A program made the position numbers and the translations under genes. From NCBI GenBank assembly GCA_036522515.1, contig DATDFQ010000001.1:18830-82829 (forward strand): DNA of 64,000 bases, given 5' to 3'. This stretch comes from Bacteroidota bacterium (GTDB lineage Bacteria > Bacteroidota > Ignavibacteria > UBA10030 > SZUA-254). The notes under the pieces were generated by a model that saw only the letters and a program-made list of their open reading frames with translations, was not told the DNA's origin and did no database searches. Position 1 is the first letter of the stretch. Every line of letters begins with the position of its first letter. This document shows, one piece after another, positions 9,048 through 17,274 of this stretch.

Positions 9048-9359
9048 ATGATGAGATCGCAGGAACACACCCACACGCCTGTCCTTGAAGAGGCCTCGGA
9101 CCATGTCGGTCAGCATTTCCGCGAAACTGCGGATCATTTGCGTGAGACCGTGGCTCGAGCCCGTCAGGAGCTGCAGGAAGGCCTCGAGAACATCGAGAAA
9201 AAGTTCACCGAGGCGCGCGATACCGTCGTCCATAAGACGAAACAGGTTGCGCGCACAACTGACAGGTATGTCAACAAGAACCCCTGGAAAGCCGTAGGGA
9301 TATCCGCCGGTGTGGCGTTTCTGGCAGGTATCATAATCGCCCGGCGGCGACCCCACTAA
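9048..9359 (+). CDS. DUF883/ElaB-YqjD-like membrane-anchored protein
   Basis: 103 residues. The N-terminal 75 residues are a highly charged amphipathic helix or coiled coil. A C-terminal transmembrane segment preceded by NKNPWKAVG and ended by RRRPH is the hallmark of the ElaB/YqjD (DUF883) family. Family members are inner-membrane proteins linked to ribosome binding or stress in stationary phase. AAGGGA precedes a double ATG (9048 or 9051). It has its own promoter and lies upstream of an outer-membrane protein gene, so it may lead an envelope-stress transcript. Confidence 0.85.
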   Translation: MMRSQEHTHTPVLEEASDHVGQHFRETADHLRETVARARQELQEGLENIEKKFTEARDTVVHKTKQVARTTDRYVNKNPWKAVGISAGVAFLAGIIIARRRPH

Positions 9360-9411
9360 TTCTAAGATTTAGTTGGATGTTGTATATGTCCAATCTTGGA
9401 AAGGGCGTGGT

Positions 9412-9960
9412 ATGTCAAAACACATTTTTCTGATCCTCGGATTGGCAACGTTGATCGTTGTCAGCGCAAACGCACAGAGTGTAAGCCTCGGTCCCCAAAT
9501 CGGATATCAAAGGAGCCGGGACGCGGATGACGGCAAAATGATGGTGGGAGCGGCGCTTCGAATGAGATTGAGCCCCGGACTGGGGCTCGAGGGATCGCTC
9601 GGGTACCGCGACCAAAGCTATTCCAATGGGGCGGTAACGGTCAGGGAATGGCCTGTCATGGTAACCGGTTTGGTTTATGTGTTTCCCGTCGTCTACGGCG
9701 CGATGGGCGCAGGCTGGTATAACACCTCGTTCGATTATGATGAGGGGAGATTTCCCCCGAGGGCGGTCGTCGACGAGACGAAGCAGAGCGTAGGATGGCA
9801 CTTTGGCGGCGGGTTGGAACTGCCGACAGGGGCCGGATCGAAGTTGACTGCCGACCTGCGGTATGTCTTCCTGGACTACAATTTCACCGCCGTTCCCGGC
9901 AGTTCCGGCGTGAACAGCAACTTTTATATTTTCTCCGTCGGTTATCTGTTTGACCTCTGA
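9412..9960 (+). CDS. Outer-membrane beta-barrel protein
   Basis: 182 residues. The ATG at 9412 is chosen because GGAAAGGG precedes it and a clean signal peptide follows (cleavage after ANA). The mature chain alternates polar and hydrophobic residues in strands (LGPQIGYQRS, GLEGSLGYRD, YIFSVGYLF), starts strands with Gly and ends in a phenylalanine-containing strand, typical of an 8-stranded OmpA/OmpX-type porin-like barrel. Its TGA stop sits next to the DUF6600 lipoprotein gene on the same strand, so they are likely co-transcribed. The specific function is unknown. Confidence 0.8.
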   Translation: MSKHIFLILGLATLIVVSANAQSVSLGPQIGYQRSRDADDGKMMVGAALRMRLSPGLGLEGSLGYRDQSYSNGAVTVREWPVMVTGLVYVFPVVYGAMGAGWYNTSFDYDEGRFPPRAVVDETKQSVGWHFGGGLELPTGAGSKLTADLRYVFLDYNFTAVPGSSGVNSNFYIFSVGYLFDL

Positions 9961-10019
9961 TGACCCGGTCGCGTGAAAGGCATTTGATGCAGGCTCGGAT
10001 GAATATGATGGGGGATGCC

Positions 10020-11414
10020 ATGAAAACTATCCCGAAAATACTCCTCGTGCTGGCGCTCGTGAGCACCAGCGCATGCGTCGTCACACAGCGGGCGGCGCCC
10101 GAGAGAATCTACCCGCAGGAAACGACGGTCAGCTTCCAGCTTTTTTATGATCAGATGTCGCCCTACGGCTCGTGGGTCGAATACAGGAACTATGGCTACG
10201 TCTGGATCCCGGACGCCGACAGGGATTTCAGCCCCTATTGTTCCAACGGCCATTGGGTCTACACTGATTACGGGTGGACATGGGCCTCCGATTATCCCTG
10301 GGGTTGGGCGGCGTTTCATTACGGCCGGTGGGGATATGACGACGACTTCGGGTGGTTCTGGATCCCGGGTAACGAATGGGGGCCGGCATGGGTGACGTGG
10401 AGGCGCGCGCCGGGGTATTACGGATGGGCGCCGATGGGGCCGGGCATTTCGGTCGATATCTCCTTCGGACGGGAATATCGTGTCCCCGCCGATCACTGGA
10501 CGTTTGTCGGGGAGAGGGATTTTTGCCGGTCCGATCTCGACCGCCATTACATCGATCGATCGACGAATATCACGATCATTAATAACACGACGGTTATCAA
10601 CACTACGAACGTCGACCGGAGCAGGCGGACGACCTATGTGTCGGGTCCCGATAGGACAGAGGTTGAGCGGGTAACAAGCCAGGCGGTGAGACCCATCGCG
10701 GTCAGGGAAAACGACAGGCCGGGTCAGTCGGTCAGCGGCGACCAGATGAGGATTTACCGGCCCCAGGTCCAGCAGGGGGATACTCATGACCGGAGAGTCG
10801 CACCGTCCAAACTGAGGGATCTGCGAGATATCAGGCGGAACCCTGACCGCGACCGGGGGAACCGGCGGCGGGAGGAAAATCAGCCCGCGGATAACACCGG
10901 GAGGGGTGATGTATCACAACCGCAGACCGGTACCCCGCCTGCGCCCAGGGAAGGCGGAGACCCGCGTAGAGAGGTGGCACCGCCTCAGAAGGATCGGAGC
11001 GATGAGCGTGCACCGGAACGGCAGAATCTAACGCCGCCCGATCCGCCCAAGGACGAACATCAACCTCCGCAGGTGAATCCGCCCGAGAAAAAGAAAATCG
11101 ATCAGCAGGAACCCGAGATCCAGAAAGAGAGACCGACCGACAGCAAGGGAAGGGAACAACCATGGATCGGGTCTCCCCCTGAAAAGAGAAATAACGCAGA
11201 TCGTCCTTCCGGACGCGGGAACCCCCCGGATGTCAAGCCGCAGCCGGGCCAACCCCCGACACCGCCGAACGCCAGAGGCGGGAGGGGAAGGATGTCACAG
11301 CCCGGGAAGAACTACCAGCCCAAAAAGAACGTGAAGAAACCTCCGGAGGATCAGAAGAAACCGGACGAACCCCGGAAGGATGAAAAAAAGGAGAAGGAGC
11401 CACCCCCGTACTAG
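10020..11414 (+). CDS. DUF6600-type lipoprotein with long Pro/Arg/Lys-rich tail
   Basis: 464 residues. The start at 10020 is chosen because the lipoprotein signal (MKTIPKILLVLALVSTSAC) begins there. A frame extension reaches 9960, overlapping the previous stop. Residues 40-185 carry repeated Trp/Tyr/Gly motifs (YGSWVEY, YGYVWIP, YGWTWASDYPWGW) characteristic of the DUF6600 family. An Asn/Thr-rich hinge follows. From about residue 260 to the end the chain is low-complexity and strongly charged, rich in Pro, Arg, Lys, Glu and Asp, probably disordered. It would be anchored at the outer membrane, possibly contacting peptidoglycan or nucleic acid through the basic tail (inference). Confidence 0.85.
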   Translation: MKTIPKILLVLALVSTSACVVTQRAAPERIYPQETTVSFQLFYDQMSPYGSWVEYRNYGYVWIPDADRDFSPYCSNGHWVYTDYGWTWASDYPWGWAAFHYGRWGYDDDFGWFWIPGNEWGPAWVTWRRAPGYYGWAPMGPGISVDISFGREYRVPADHWTFVGERDFCRSDLDRHYIDRSTNITIINNTTVINTTNVDRSRRTTYVSGPDRTEVERVTSQAVRPIAVRENDRPGQSVSGDQMRIYRPQVQQGDTHDRRVAPSKLRDLRDIRRNPDRDRGNRRREENQPADNTGRGDVSQPQTGTPPAPREGGDPRREVAPPQKDRSDERAPERQNLTPPDPPKDEHQPPQVNPPEKKKIDQQEPEIQKERPTDSKGREQPWIGSPPEKRNNADRPSGRGNPPDVKPQPGQPPTPPNARGGRGRMSQPGKNYQPKKNVKKPPEDQKKPDEPRKDEKKEKEPPPY

Positions 11415-11428
11415 GGGTGGCCCTTCGC

Positions 11429-11558
11429 GGTAGTGACTGAGTTTCGTTGCCATCTCGGTACGCGACCTGAAGGTCGCGCCTACCGGCACCTCGGGTTTGG
11501 TAGCCGCAGCCTTTAGGCTGCGTCTTTTTGGTTCGGCAGTTTAGCTTCACCCACCACG
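11429..11558. repeat. MITE-like palindromic element B1
   Basis: The left end GGTAGTGACTGAGTTT (11429-11444) and a diverged right end (11543-11558) enclose two perfect palindromes, CGCGACCTGAAGGTCGCG (11461-11478) and GCAGCCTTTAGGCTGC (11507-11522). The second is followed by five Ts and could also act as a terminator for the DUF6600 transcript. Confidence 0.8.
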
Positions 11559-11673
11559 GCCCTCCGCCCCAAGGATTCGCATCTCCCTCTTTTTTAGTAC
11601 ATTCCAACACGCCCACCCCCTGGGCTTCTAGCTCCAGGGTCCTCTACCACACTGGAATCCGCCAGTTCGGCCT

Positions 11674-13581
11674 GTGTCAAAAGCCATCAGCCCGGTCATC
11701 GTAACCGGACACGAACTCTCCGCCCGTTTCGGGGAGCAGGTTGTGTTGCAGGGCGCGTCGTTGACGATCCACGAGGGAAACCGAATCGGATTGATCGGAA
11801 ACAACGGCTCCGGCAAATCGACGCTCCTGAAAATCCTGGCCGGCATCATGGAACCGGATTCCGGGACGGTGTCCCGGCGCAGGGACATTGTCATCGGATA
11901 TCTCGCCCAGGACTTCCAGCTCGATCCCGCGTTATCGGTCTACGAGAATATCGTGGAGGGGGCGCACGACGTCATCGCGATACTCCGTGAATACGAATCG
12001 CTTCCGTTCACCTCCGCCCGCCGGCATATACTCGAGGGGCAGATCCATCACCGGGAAGGTTGGAATCTTGAAAACAGGATCGAGGCGGCGATGCACTCGC
12101 TGAACGTTCCGGAAAAGGGCCGCGACATCGCCACCCTTTCCGGCGGTGAGAAGCGGAGGGTTGCGTTGTGCAAGGCGATCATCTCACGGCCCGACCTCCT
12201 TCTTCTCGACGAGCCGACCAACCACCTCGACACGCAATCGATCGAGTGGATGGAGGATTTCCTTTCGAACTATCCGGGGGCATGCCTCTTTGTCACCCAT
12301 GACAGGTATTTCCTCGATTCGATCGCGACGCGGATCGTCGAACTCGCGCAGGGCCGGTGCCATTCGCACGCGGGCAATTACACGGACTTCCTGTTGAACA
12401 AGGCGGAACGAGAAGCGCAATTGGAGACGGAGGAACGGAAAAGGAACAGGTTCCTCCTGCGCGAGCTCGAATGGGTCCGCAAGGGACCACGGGCGAGAAG
12501 AACAAAATCGAAAAGCAGGCTCAGCAAGTATTTTGAAGAAGTCGATAAGAAGGGGTACGCGCCGGAAGCTGATGTCGAACTGGTGATACCTCCGGCGGCT
12601 GTGCTCGGATCAAAAATCCTGAACCTGAAGAATGTCGGGATGACGCTGGGAGGGAGGCAACTGTTCAAGGGAGTAGACTTCAAGTTCGACGGAAAGAGGA
12701 AACTCGGGATCATCGGCCGTAACGGTCTCGGCAAGACGACCCTCCTGAAGATCATCCTGTCGGAACTCCGCCCCACGGAAGGGCGTGTCGAGGCGGGCGA
12801 TCGAACCCTGTTCAACTATGTGGACCAGTCGCGGGTCGCGCTGAACGATGAACATACCGTCCTCGAGGAGATTGCCGAGGGTAATGAGTGGATCATGTTC
12901 GGAGAGGAGCGCCTGACCGTGTGGAAGTATCTCCGTCGGTTCCTCTTTGTCGACGACCGGATGCAGACGAAGGTGGGAAAGCTGTCGGGCGGGGAACGGA
13001 GCCGGCTGTTGCTCGCGAAGATCCTGAAAAACGGCGGGAATTTCCTCATCCTGGACGAGCCGACGAACGACCTGGATCTCTCGACCCTGAGGATCCTGGA
13101 GGAAGCGCTCTCCGCGTTCGACGGATGCGTGATAGCTGTCAGCCATGACAGGTATTTCCTCAATCGCGTGTGCAACGGAATCCTTGCGTTCGAAGGGGAT
13201 GGCAACGTCCATTTCAGCGAGGGCGACTACGACTACTACATCGAAAAGCGGAACGCCCGGCTCGCCGAGGCAGCGGCGCGCGCCCGCCCTCCGGGACAGC
13301 GCGACCCGGATCCGATGTCGCGCCCCGATGCTCAGGTTCCCAAATCGAAGAAGAAACTGAAGTGGAAGGAGGAGAGAGAACTCGAAACCATCGAGCCCGA
13401 AATCCTCCTGGCGGAGGCGGATGTCAGACGGATAGAATCGATCTTTTCAAGCCCCAACTTCTACGAAACGCATGGGGGAGAAACGGAGAGGTTGACGGCA
13501 GAGCTTGCCGCCGCGAAGCTGAAAGTCGAGCGCCTCTATGCCCGGTGGCATGAACTCGACCTGTTGCGCCAGGGGAGTTAG
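11674..13581 (+). CDS. uup: ABC-F family ATPase, Uup type
   Basis: 635 residues with no membrane segments, as in ABC-F proteins that act on ribosomes or DNA rather than in transport. Tandem ABC domains are complete. Domain 1 has Walker A GNNGSGKST (42-50), signature LSGGEKRR and Walker B LLLLDEPTNHLD. Domain 2 has GRNGLGKTT, LSGGERSR and LILDEPTNDLD. The C-terminal 90 residues are Lys/Glu-rich coiled coil, the feature that separates Uup from EttA. The start is a GTG without a clear ribosome site, so the exact N-terminus is uncertain. It is monocistronic, between repeat B1 and a long leader region. Confidence 0.9.
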   Translation: MSKAISPVIVTGHELSARFGEQVVLQGASLTIHEGNRIGLIGNNGSGKSTLLKILAGIMEPDSGTVSRRRDIVIGYLAQDFQLDPALSVYENIVEGAHDVIAILREYESLPFTSARRHILEGQIHHREGWNLENRIEAAMHSLNVPEKGRDIATLSGGEKRRVALCKAIISRPDLLLLDEPTNHLDTQSIEWMEDFLSNYPGACLFVTHDRYFLDSIATRIVELAQGRCHSHAGNYTDFLLNKAEREAQLETEERKRNRFLLRELEWVRKGPRARRTKSKSRLSKYFEEVDKKGYAPEADVELVIPPAAVLGSKILNLKNVGMTLGGRQLFKGVDFKFDGKRKLGIIGRNGLGKTTLLKIILSELRPTEGRVEAGDRTLFNYVDQSRVALNDEHTVLEEIAEGNEWIMFGEERLTVWKYLRRFLFVDDRMQTKVGKLSGGERSRLLLAKILKNGGNFLILDEPTNDLDLSTLRILEEALSAFDGCVIAVSHDRYFLNRVCNGILAFEGDGNVHFSEGDYDYYIEKRNARLAEAAARARPPGQRDPDPMSRPDAQVPKSKKKLKWKEERELETIEPEILLAEADVRRIESIFSSPNFYETHGGETERLTAELAAAKLKVERLYARWHELDLLRQGS

Positions 13582-14333
13582 GGAAAGCCGGTCCCTCCCC
13601 ACGATGTTCCTTCAAGCCGGCGGCCGGTAAATAATACCCCGGTAAAGGTAAAAAGTTCTCGCCGGGGGAATCAGTCCCGGTAACGACAGGGGATAACCTC
13701 CGAATATTCCTCAATTAGAACGCCTTTTCGCTCTTAGAAGCTTACTTCCCCAACGGTATAGGAGTTGCTGCCTTTTACCCGATCGGGGACGTATGACTAT
13801 CAGTGTTGATCAAATAAATCAGATTCGGGGCCCACGGAGCGGGATCAAGACCTTTCTGCTCATGGTGGTGATGTTCTGTTACCTGGGCTCCTCGTACGCC
13901 ATGGCGCAGGGTCGACAACCCCGGCCCATGATGTCTATCGAACGTTTCAGTTTCTGTAAATGCTATATTCCCGGAATAGCCGACCCCCCGTCGCACCGGG
14001 CCCCAAAACGTCATCTGCCCCTGACGCAAAGATTTCAGGATTGGTTCGTCCTCTCTCTGGTGGGACACAACCATCCTGATCTGGCCGAGCGGTCGGATCC
14101 CCATTCCAGCCCGATAGGGCTCCACGTTCAACTCTCGGCCACAGCTCTCGACGCAGGCCGGGCACCCCCGTCTATTTCCTGACTTTCTCCGTTGGCTCGG
14201 TGAAGAGCGTTTGACGAATCGGCAATCCGATCGTCTTTGCTCGGCACATTGTTCCAACGCGATTCGAAAACTTAAAACACGTTCGCAGCAAGTAACTTTT
14301 TCCATTCACTAAAGCAGAAAGGGAGTTCTTGGT
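13582..14333 (+). other. Long unexplained leader region before the pilin-like gene
   Basis: No convincing gene fills these 750 bp. CCGGTAA occurs three times (13624, 13639, 13677). TTGACG at 14211 could be a -35 box, but the matching -10 is poor. AAAGGGAG precedes the ATG at 14334. The doubtful frame at 13793 lies inside. No riboswitch class was recognised. Confidence 0.4.
13793..14182 (+). CDS. Doubtful ORF with signal-peptide-like N-terminus
   Basis: 129 codons. GGGGA lies 4 bases before the ATG. Residues 19-38 (KTFLLMVVMFCYLGSSYAMA) resemble a signal peptide with an A-M-A cleavage site. The rest, rich in Pro, His and Ser, has no recognisable domain, and an opposite-strand frame covers the same span. 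It may be a remnant of a decayed secreted-protein gene or chance. Confidence 0.3.
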   Translation: MTISVDQINQIRGPRSGIKTFLLMVVMFCYLGSSYAMAQGRQPRPMMSIERFSFCKCYIPGIADPPSHRAPKRHLPLTQRFQDWFVLSLVGHNHPDLAERSDPHSSPIGLHVQLSATALDAGRAPPSIS

Positions 14334-14711
14334 ATGGGACAACAGCAGCTTCTACTCATTATCCTCGGTGTGATCATCGTCGGCATCGCGATTGCCGTGG
14401 GTATCTCGCAGTTCGGTGCACACAGCACGCAGGCCAACAAGGACGGCGTCACCTCCAGTCTGGTGAACGTTTCGGCCAACGCGTATCAGTACAAGATCCG
14501 CCCCACGACGATGGGCGGCGGCGGGGGCACATATACCGGCTACACGATTCCGTCGAAGATGTCAAAGGACGATAACGGAACCTTCGCAACCGGAACGGTG
14601 AACGCCCAGACGATACAGATCGTGGGCACCTCCACTATCAACACCGCGTGGATTGCCACCTGCACGGCAGACGACTCTGGAAAAACCACGATCGTGTATG
14701 CCGGCTGGTAA
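14334..14711 (+). CDS. Pilin-like protein with MGQQQ N-terminal hydrophobic helix
   Basis: 125 residues, with AAAGGGAG 10 bases before the ATG. Residues 5-26 are an unbroken hydrophobic helix (LLLIILGVIIVGIAIAVGI), preceded only by MGQQQ. The remainder is a small Ser/Thr/Gly-rich globular domain with a GGGGG run and a terminal IVYAGW. This is the architecture of a type IV pilin or pseudopilin: an N-terminal helix that packs into a filament core plus a beta head. The leader is reduced to Met-Gly, and the usual Glu5 is absent. It probably assembles in the envelope as a filament subunit (inference). A strong terminator directly follows, so it is monocistronic. Confidence 0.75.
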   Translation: MGQQQLLLIILGVIIVGIAIAVGISQFGAHSTQANKDGVTSSLVNVSANAYQYKIRPTTMGGGGGTYTGYTIPSKMSKDDNGTFATGTVNAQTIQIVGTSTINTAWIATCTADDSGKTTIVYAGW

Positions 14712-14775
14712 GTAACTTGAACCTCTTCGGGGACTGAATCGAAAGATCAACGGGCCCCGGGGCTTTTGCATCGTA

Positions 14776-14833
14776 CTTCGCCGGGATTGAGGAGAAGAAG
14801 GGAAGCTCCTCGATTCCGGCGAAGCTATTTTTA
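14776..14833 (+). terminator. Strong rho-independent terminator after pilin-like gene
   Basis: A 19-bp stem (14776-14794 with 14806-14824, two positions as G-U wobbles) has an 11-base loop and is followed by TATTTTTA. Confidence 0.9.
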
Positions 14834-14910
14834 CACTTGACTATCGCATTTATGTTTAGAATATTAACCCCAAACGGGGGAGGCAATGCCGGAACTTCTC
14901 ATACCCGGGG

Positions 14911-17139
14911 GTGTCTGACGATCCTGTGACCGGTCGAACAATCTCACATTATACGCTCCTCGAGCAGGTCGGCAAGGGAGGCATGGGAGAGGTCTATAAG
15001 GCCAGGGATGAACGGCTCGACCGCATCGTGGCCATCAAGTTCCTGACCGAAGAGCTTTCCGTCGACGGCGACGAACGGCAACGCTTCTCGCTGGAGGCCC
15101 GCGCCGCTTCTGCGCTGAACCATTCCAACATCTGTACGATCCATGAGATCGACGAGGCGGATGGAAGAATGTTCATCGTGATGGAATTCATCGAGGGACA
15201 AAGCCTTCGCCGGAGAATCGAGGCAGGGGTTCTGCCGATCGCCGAGGCGGTGGGGATCGCGTTACAGGTTACGGAAGGACTGCGCGCCGCCCACGGAAAA
15301 GGGATCGTCCACCGGGACATCAAGCCTGAGAACATCCTCATCACCGCCGGCGGGATCGCGAAGATTGCCGACTTTGGACTCGCCCGGACGCAGGATCACC
15401 CCGTGGCTCCGGAGACAGAGAATGTCCCCGGCACCATCGCGTACATGGCCCCGGAACAACTCCTCGGAAATCCTTCGGGACCTTTGGCCGATATCTGGTC
15501 CCTGGGCGTTGTGCTCTACGAGATGGTCGCGGGCCGGCGGCCGTTTCAGGGCGACTATGAGCAGGCGATCATGTACTCGATTGTGAACGAAAGGCACCCT
15601 CCGGCGTCTGCGAGACGCCCGGATATTCCTTCCTCACTCGAGGAGATCATCGAGAGGTGTCTCAGGAAGGATCCTGCCGAGCGCTTCCAGGAGACGGGTG
15701 CTCTTCTTGACGCGTTGCGGCGGATAAAAGAAAGCCCTGCAAACCCGCCGCCAGCGGCCTCGAAGTCGATCGCCATACTTCCATTCTCCGATCTCAGCCC
15801 GGAACAGGATAACAAGTACTTCAGCGACGGATTGACGGAGGAAATCATCGCAAATCTTTCGAGGCTCCGGAATGTGAAGATCATTTCCCGCACTTCCGTG
15901 ATGCAGTTCGAGCGCACGGGGAAAACGATGAAGCAGGTCGGCGCCGAGCTGGGCGTACAATATGTTCTCGAAGGGAGCGTGAGGAAAAGCGGTTCCGATC
16001 TCCGGATCACCGCACAGCTGGTAGACACCGGTCAGGATGCCTACCTTTGGTCCGAAAAATACAGCGGGACGATGGGACAGATCTTCGATTTCCAGGAGGA
16101 TGTCGCCGTCCGGATCGTGAAAGCCCTCAGGATGCGGTTGACGCCGATCGAGCGAAAGAACCTGAAGCGCAGGTCGACTCAGAATACCGAGGCGTACCAG
16201 CTCTACCTCAGAGGACGATTCTTCTGGAACAAGCGGACCAAGGAGTCCATTTTTACGGCAATCCGGTATTTTGAGGAGGCGATTCAAATCGACGAGACGT
16301 ACGCGCTGGCATGGGCCGGGATTGCCGACTCCTACAATCTCCTGAGCGAGTATGAGAGTATTCCGCGGCACGAGCTGTATCCGAAGGCGAGGGCTGCCGC
16401 GGACAGGGCGCTGGAGCTCGACAAGGGTCTGGCTGAAGCGCACACCTCTCTCGCGCTTTTGATCATGTTGAATGAGCTCGACTGGGCAAACTCCGAAAAG
16501 GAATATAAGACTGCAATCCGGCTCAACCCCAATTACCCGACATCGCATCACTGGTATGCCGAGTGGCTGATCTTTAATGGCCGGACCGGGGAAGCCCTGC
16601 GTGAAATCGCGAAGGCGGCGGAGTTGGATCCTCTCTCAGCGGCGATCCTGAAAGATCAGGGGTTAACACTCTACTATGCCCGTGATTACGACGCGGCGAT
16701 CGAATACGCAAAAAAGTCCCTGGAGTTGGACCCGAATTTTAACACCGCGCACCGCCTTCTTTCACTCGCGTACCAGGGGAAGAAAATGTTCGCGGAAGCC
16801 ATTTCGGAGAACCGGCTCTGGGGAGAACTCCCGGATAACAGGAATGAGGCGTGGATCGCACTTGCTCAGTTGTACGCTGCATCCGGAAACCGGGCCGAGG
16901 CGTTGAAACTGATCGAGGGTTTGAATGAGGAGAACCTTACGGTCGGAAACCTGTTCCGTGGAATCGGCCTCGTCTATGCTTCTCTGGGTGAGGCCGACCT
17001 CGCGTTCACCTGGCTGGAGAAAAGCTTCGAACACAAGGCAGAGTCGCTCGCCAGTCTTAAAGTCGATCCCAAAGTGGACGGGCTTCGCAACGACCCCAGG
17101 TTCGCTTCTCTGATGAGAAAGGTGGGTCTCGAACCCTGA
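14911..17139 (+). CDS. Ser/Thr protein kinase fused to TolB-like domain and TPR repeats (kinase 1)
   Basis: 742 residues, GTG start. Residues 14-275 are a complete Hanks-type kinase: Gly-loop GKGGMG (21-26), Lys43, HRDIKPEN (134-141), DFG (154-156) and APE (180-182). There is no transmembrane segment after it. Residues 285-430 match the TolB-N/FlgO-like domain found with adenylate cyclases (SIAILPF...YFSDGLTEEII...LGVQYVLEGSVR). Residues 440-740 are about eight TPR-type helix pairs. It is a cytoplasmic signalling protein; substrates are unknown. TTGACT at 14837 could be part of its promoter. It shares full architecture with the kinase at 26758. Confidence 0.93.
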   Translation: MSDDPVTGRTISHYTLLEQVGKGGMGEVYKARDERLDRIVAIKFLTEELSVDGDERQRFSLEARAASALNHSNICTIHEIDEADGRMFIVMEFIEGQSLRRRIEAGVLPIAEAVGIALQVTEGLRAAHGKGIVHRDIKPENILITAGGIAKIADFGLARTQDHPVAPETENVPGTIAYMAPEQLLGNPSGPLADIWSLGVVLYEMVAGRRPFQGDYEQAIMYSIVNERHPPASARRPDIPSSLEEIIERCLRKDPAERFQETGALLDALRRIKESPANPPPAASKSIAILPFSDLSPEQDNKYFSDGLTEEIIANLSRLRNVKIISRTSVMQFERTGKTMKQVGAELGVQYVLEGSVRKSGSDLRITAQLVDTGQDAYLWSEKYSGTMGQIFDFQEDVAVRIVKALRMRLTPIERKNLKRRSTQNTEAYQLYLRGRFFWNKRTKESIFTAIRYFEEAIQIDETYALAWAGIADSYNLLSEYESIPRHELYPKARAAADRALELDKGLAEAHTSLALLIMLNELDWANSEKEYKTAIRLNPNYPTSHHWYAEWLIFNGRTGEALREIAKAAELDPLSAAILKDQGLTLYYARDYDAAIEYAKKSLELDPNFNTAHRLLSLAYQGKKMFAEAISENRLWGELPDNRNEAWIALAQLYAASGNRAEALKLIEGLNEENLTVGNLFRGIGLVYASLGEADLAFTWLEKSFEHKAESLASLKVDPKVDGLRNDPRFASLMRKVGLEP

Positions 17140-17219
17140 GCCGAAAAAGCACCATCACTCTGTTGAATCCGTAAGGCTGTTTTGGACGGATCTCGGGTCA
17201 AGGGTAGGGTATCCCCCCA

Positions 17220-17250
17220 TTGACACTCCACACGTTAGTTCCTACCTTGA
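17220..17250 (+). promoter_or_regulatory. Promoter for secreted protein gene at 17275
   Basis: TTGACA (17220-17225), 17 bp, TACCTTGA (17243-17250), 24 bases before the GTG start. Confidence 0.75.
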
Positions 17251-17274
17251 GAAACACCCGAAGGGAATTCTTCC

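Noticed and set aside
11560..11673. Possible tRNA before the ABC-F gene (CTCCAGGGTCCTC stretch)
   Set aside because: No acceptor or T-arm pairing could be built.
13775..14305. A 176-codon minus-strand frame before the pilin-like gene
   Set aside because: Its composition (Arg, Cys, His clusters) is not protein-like, no ribosome site is present and no family was recognised.
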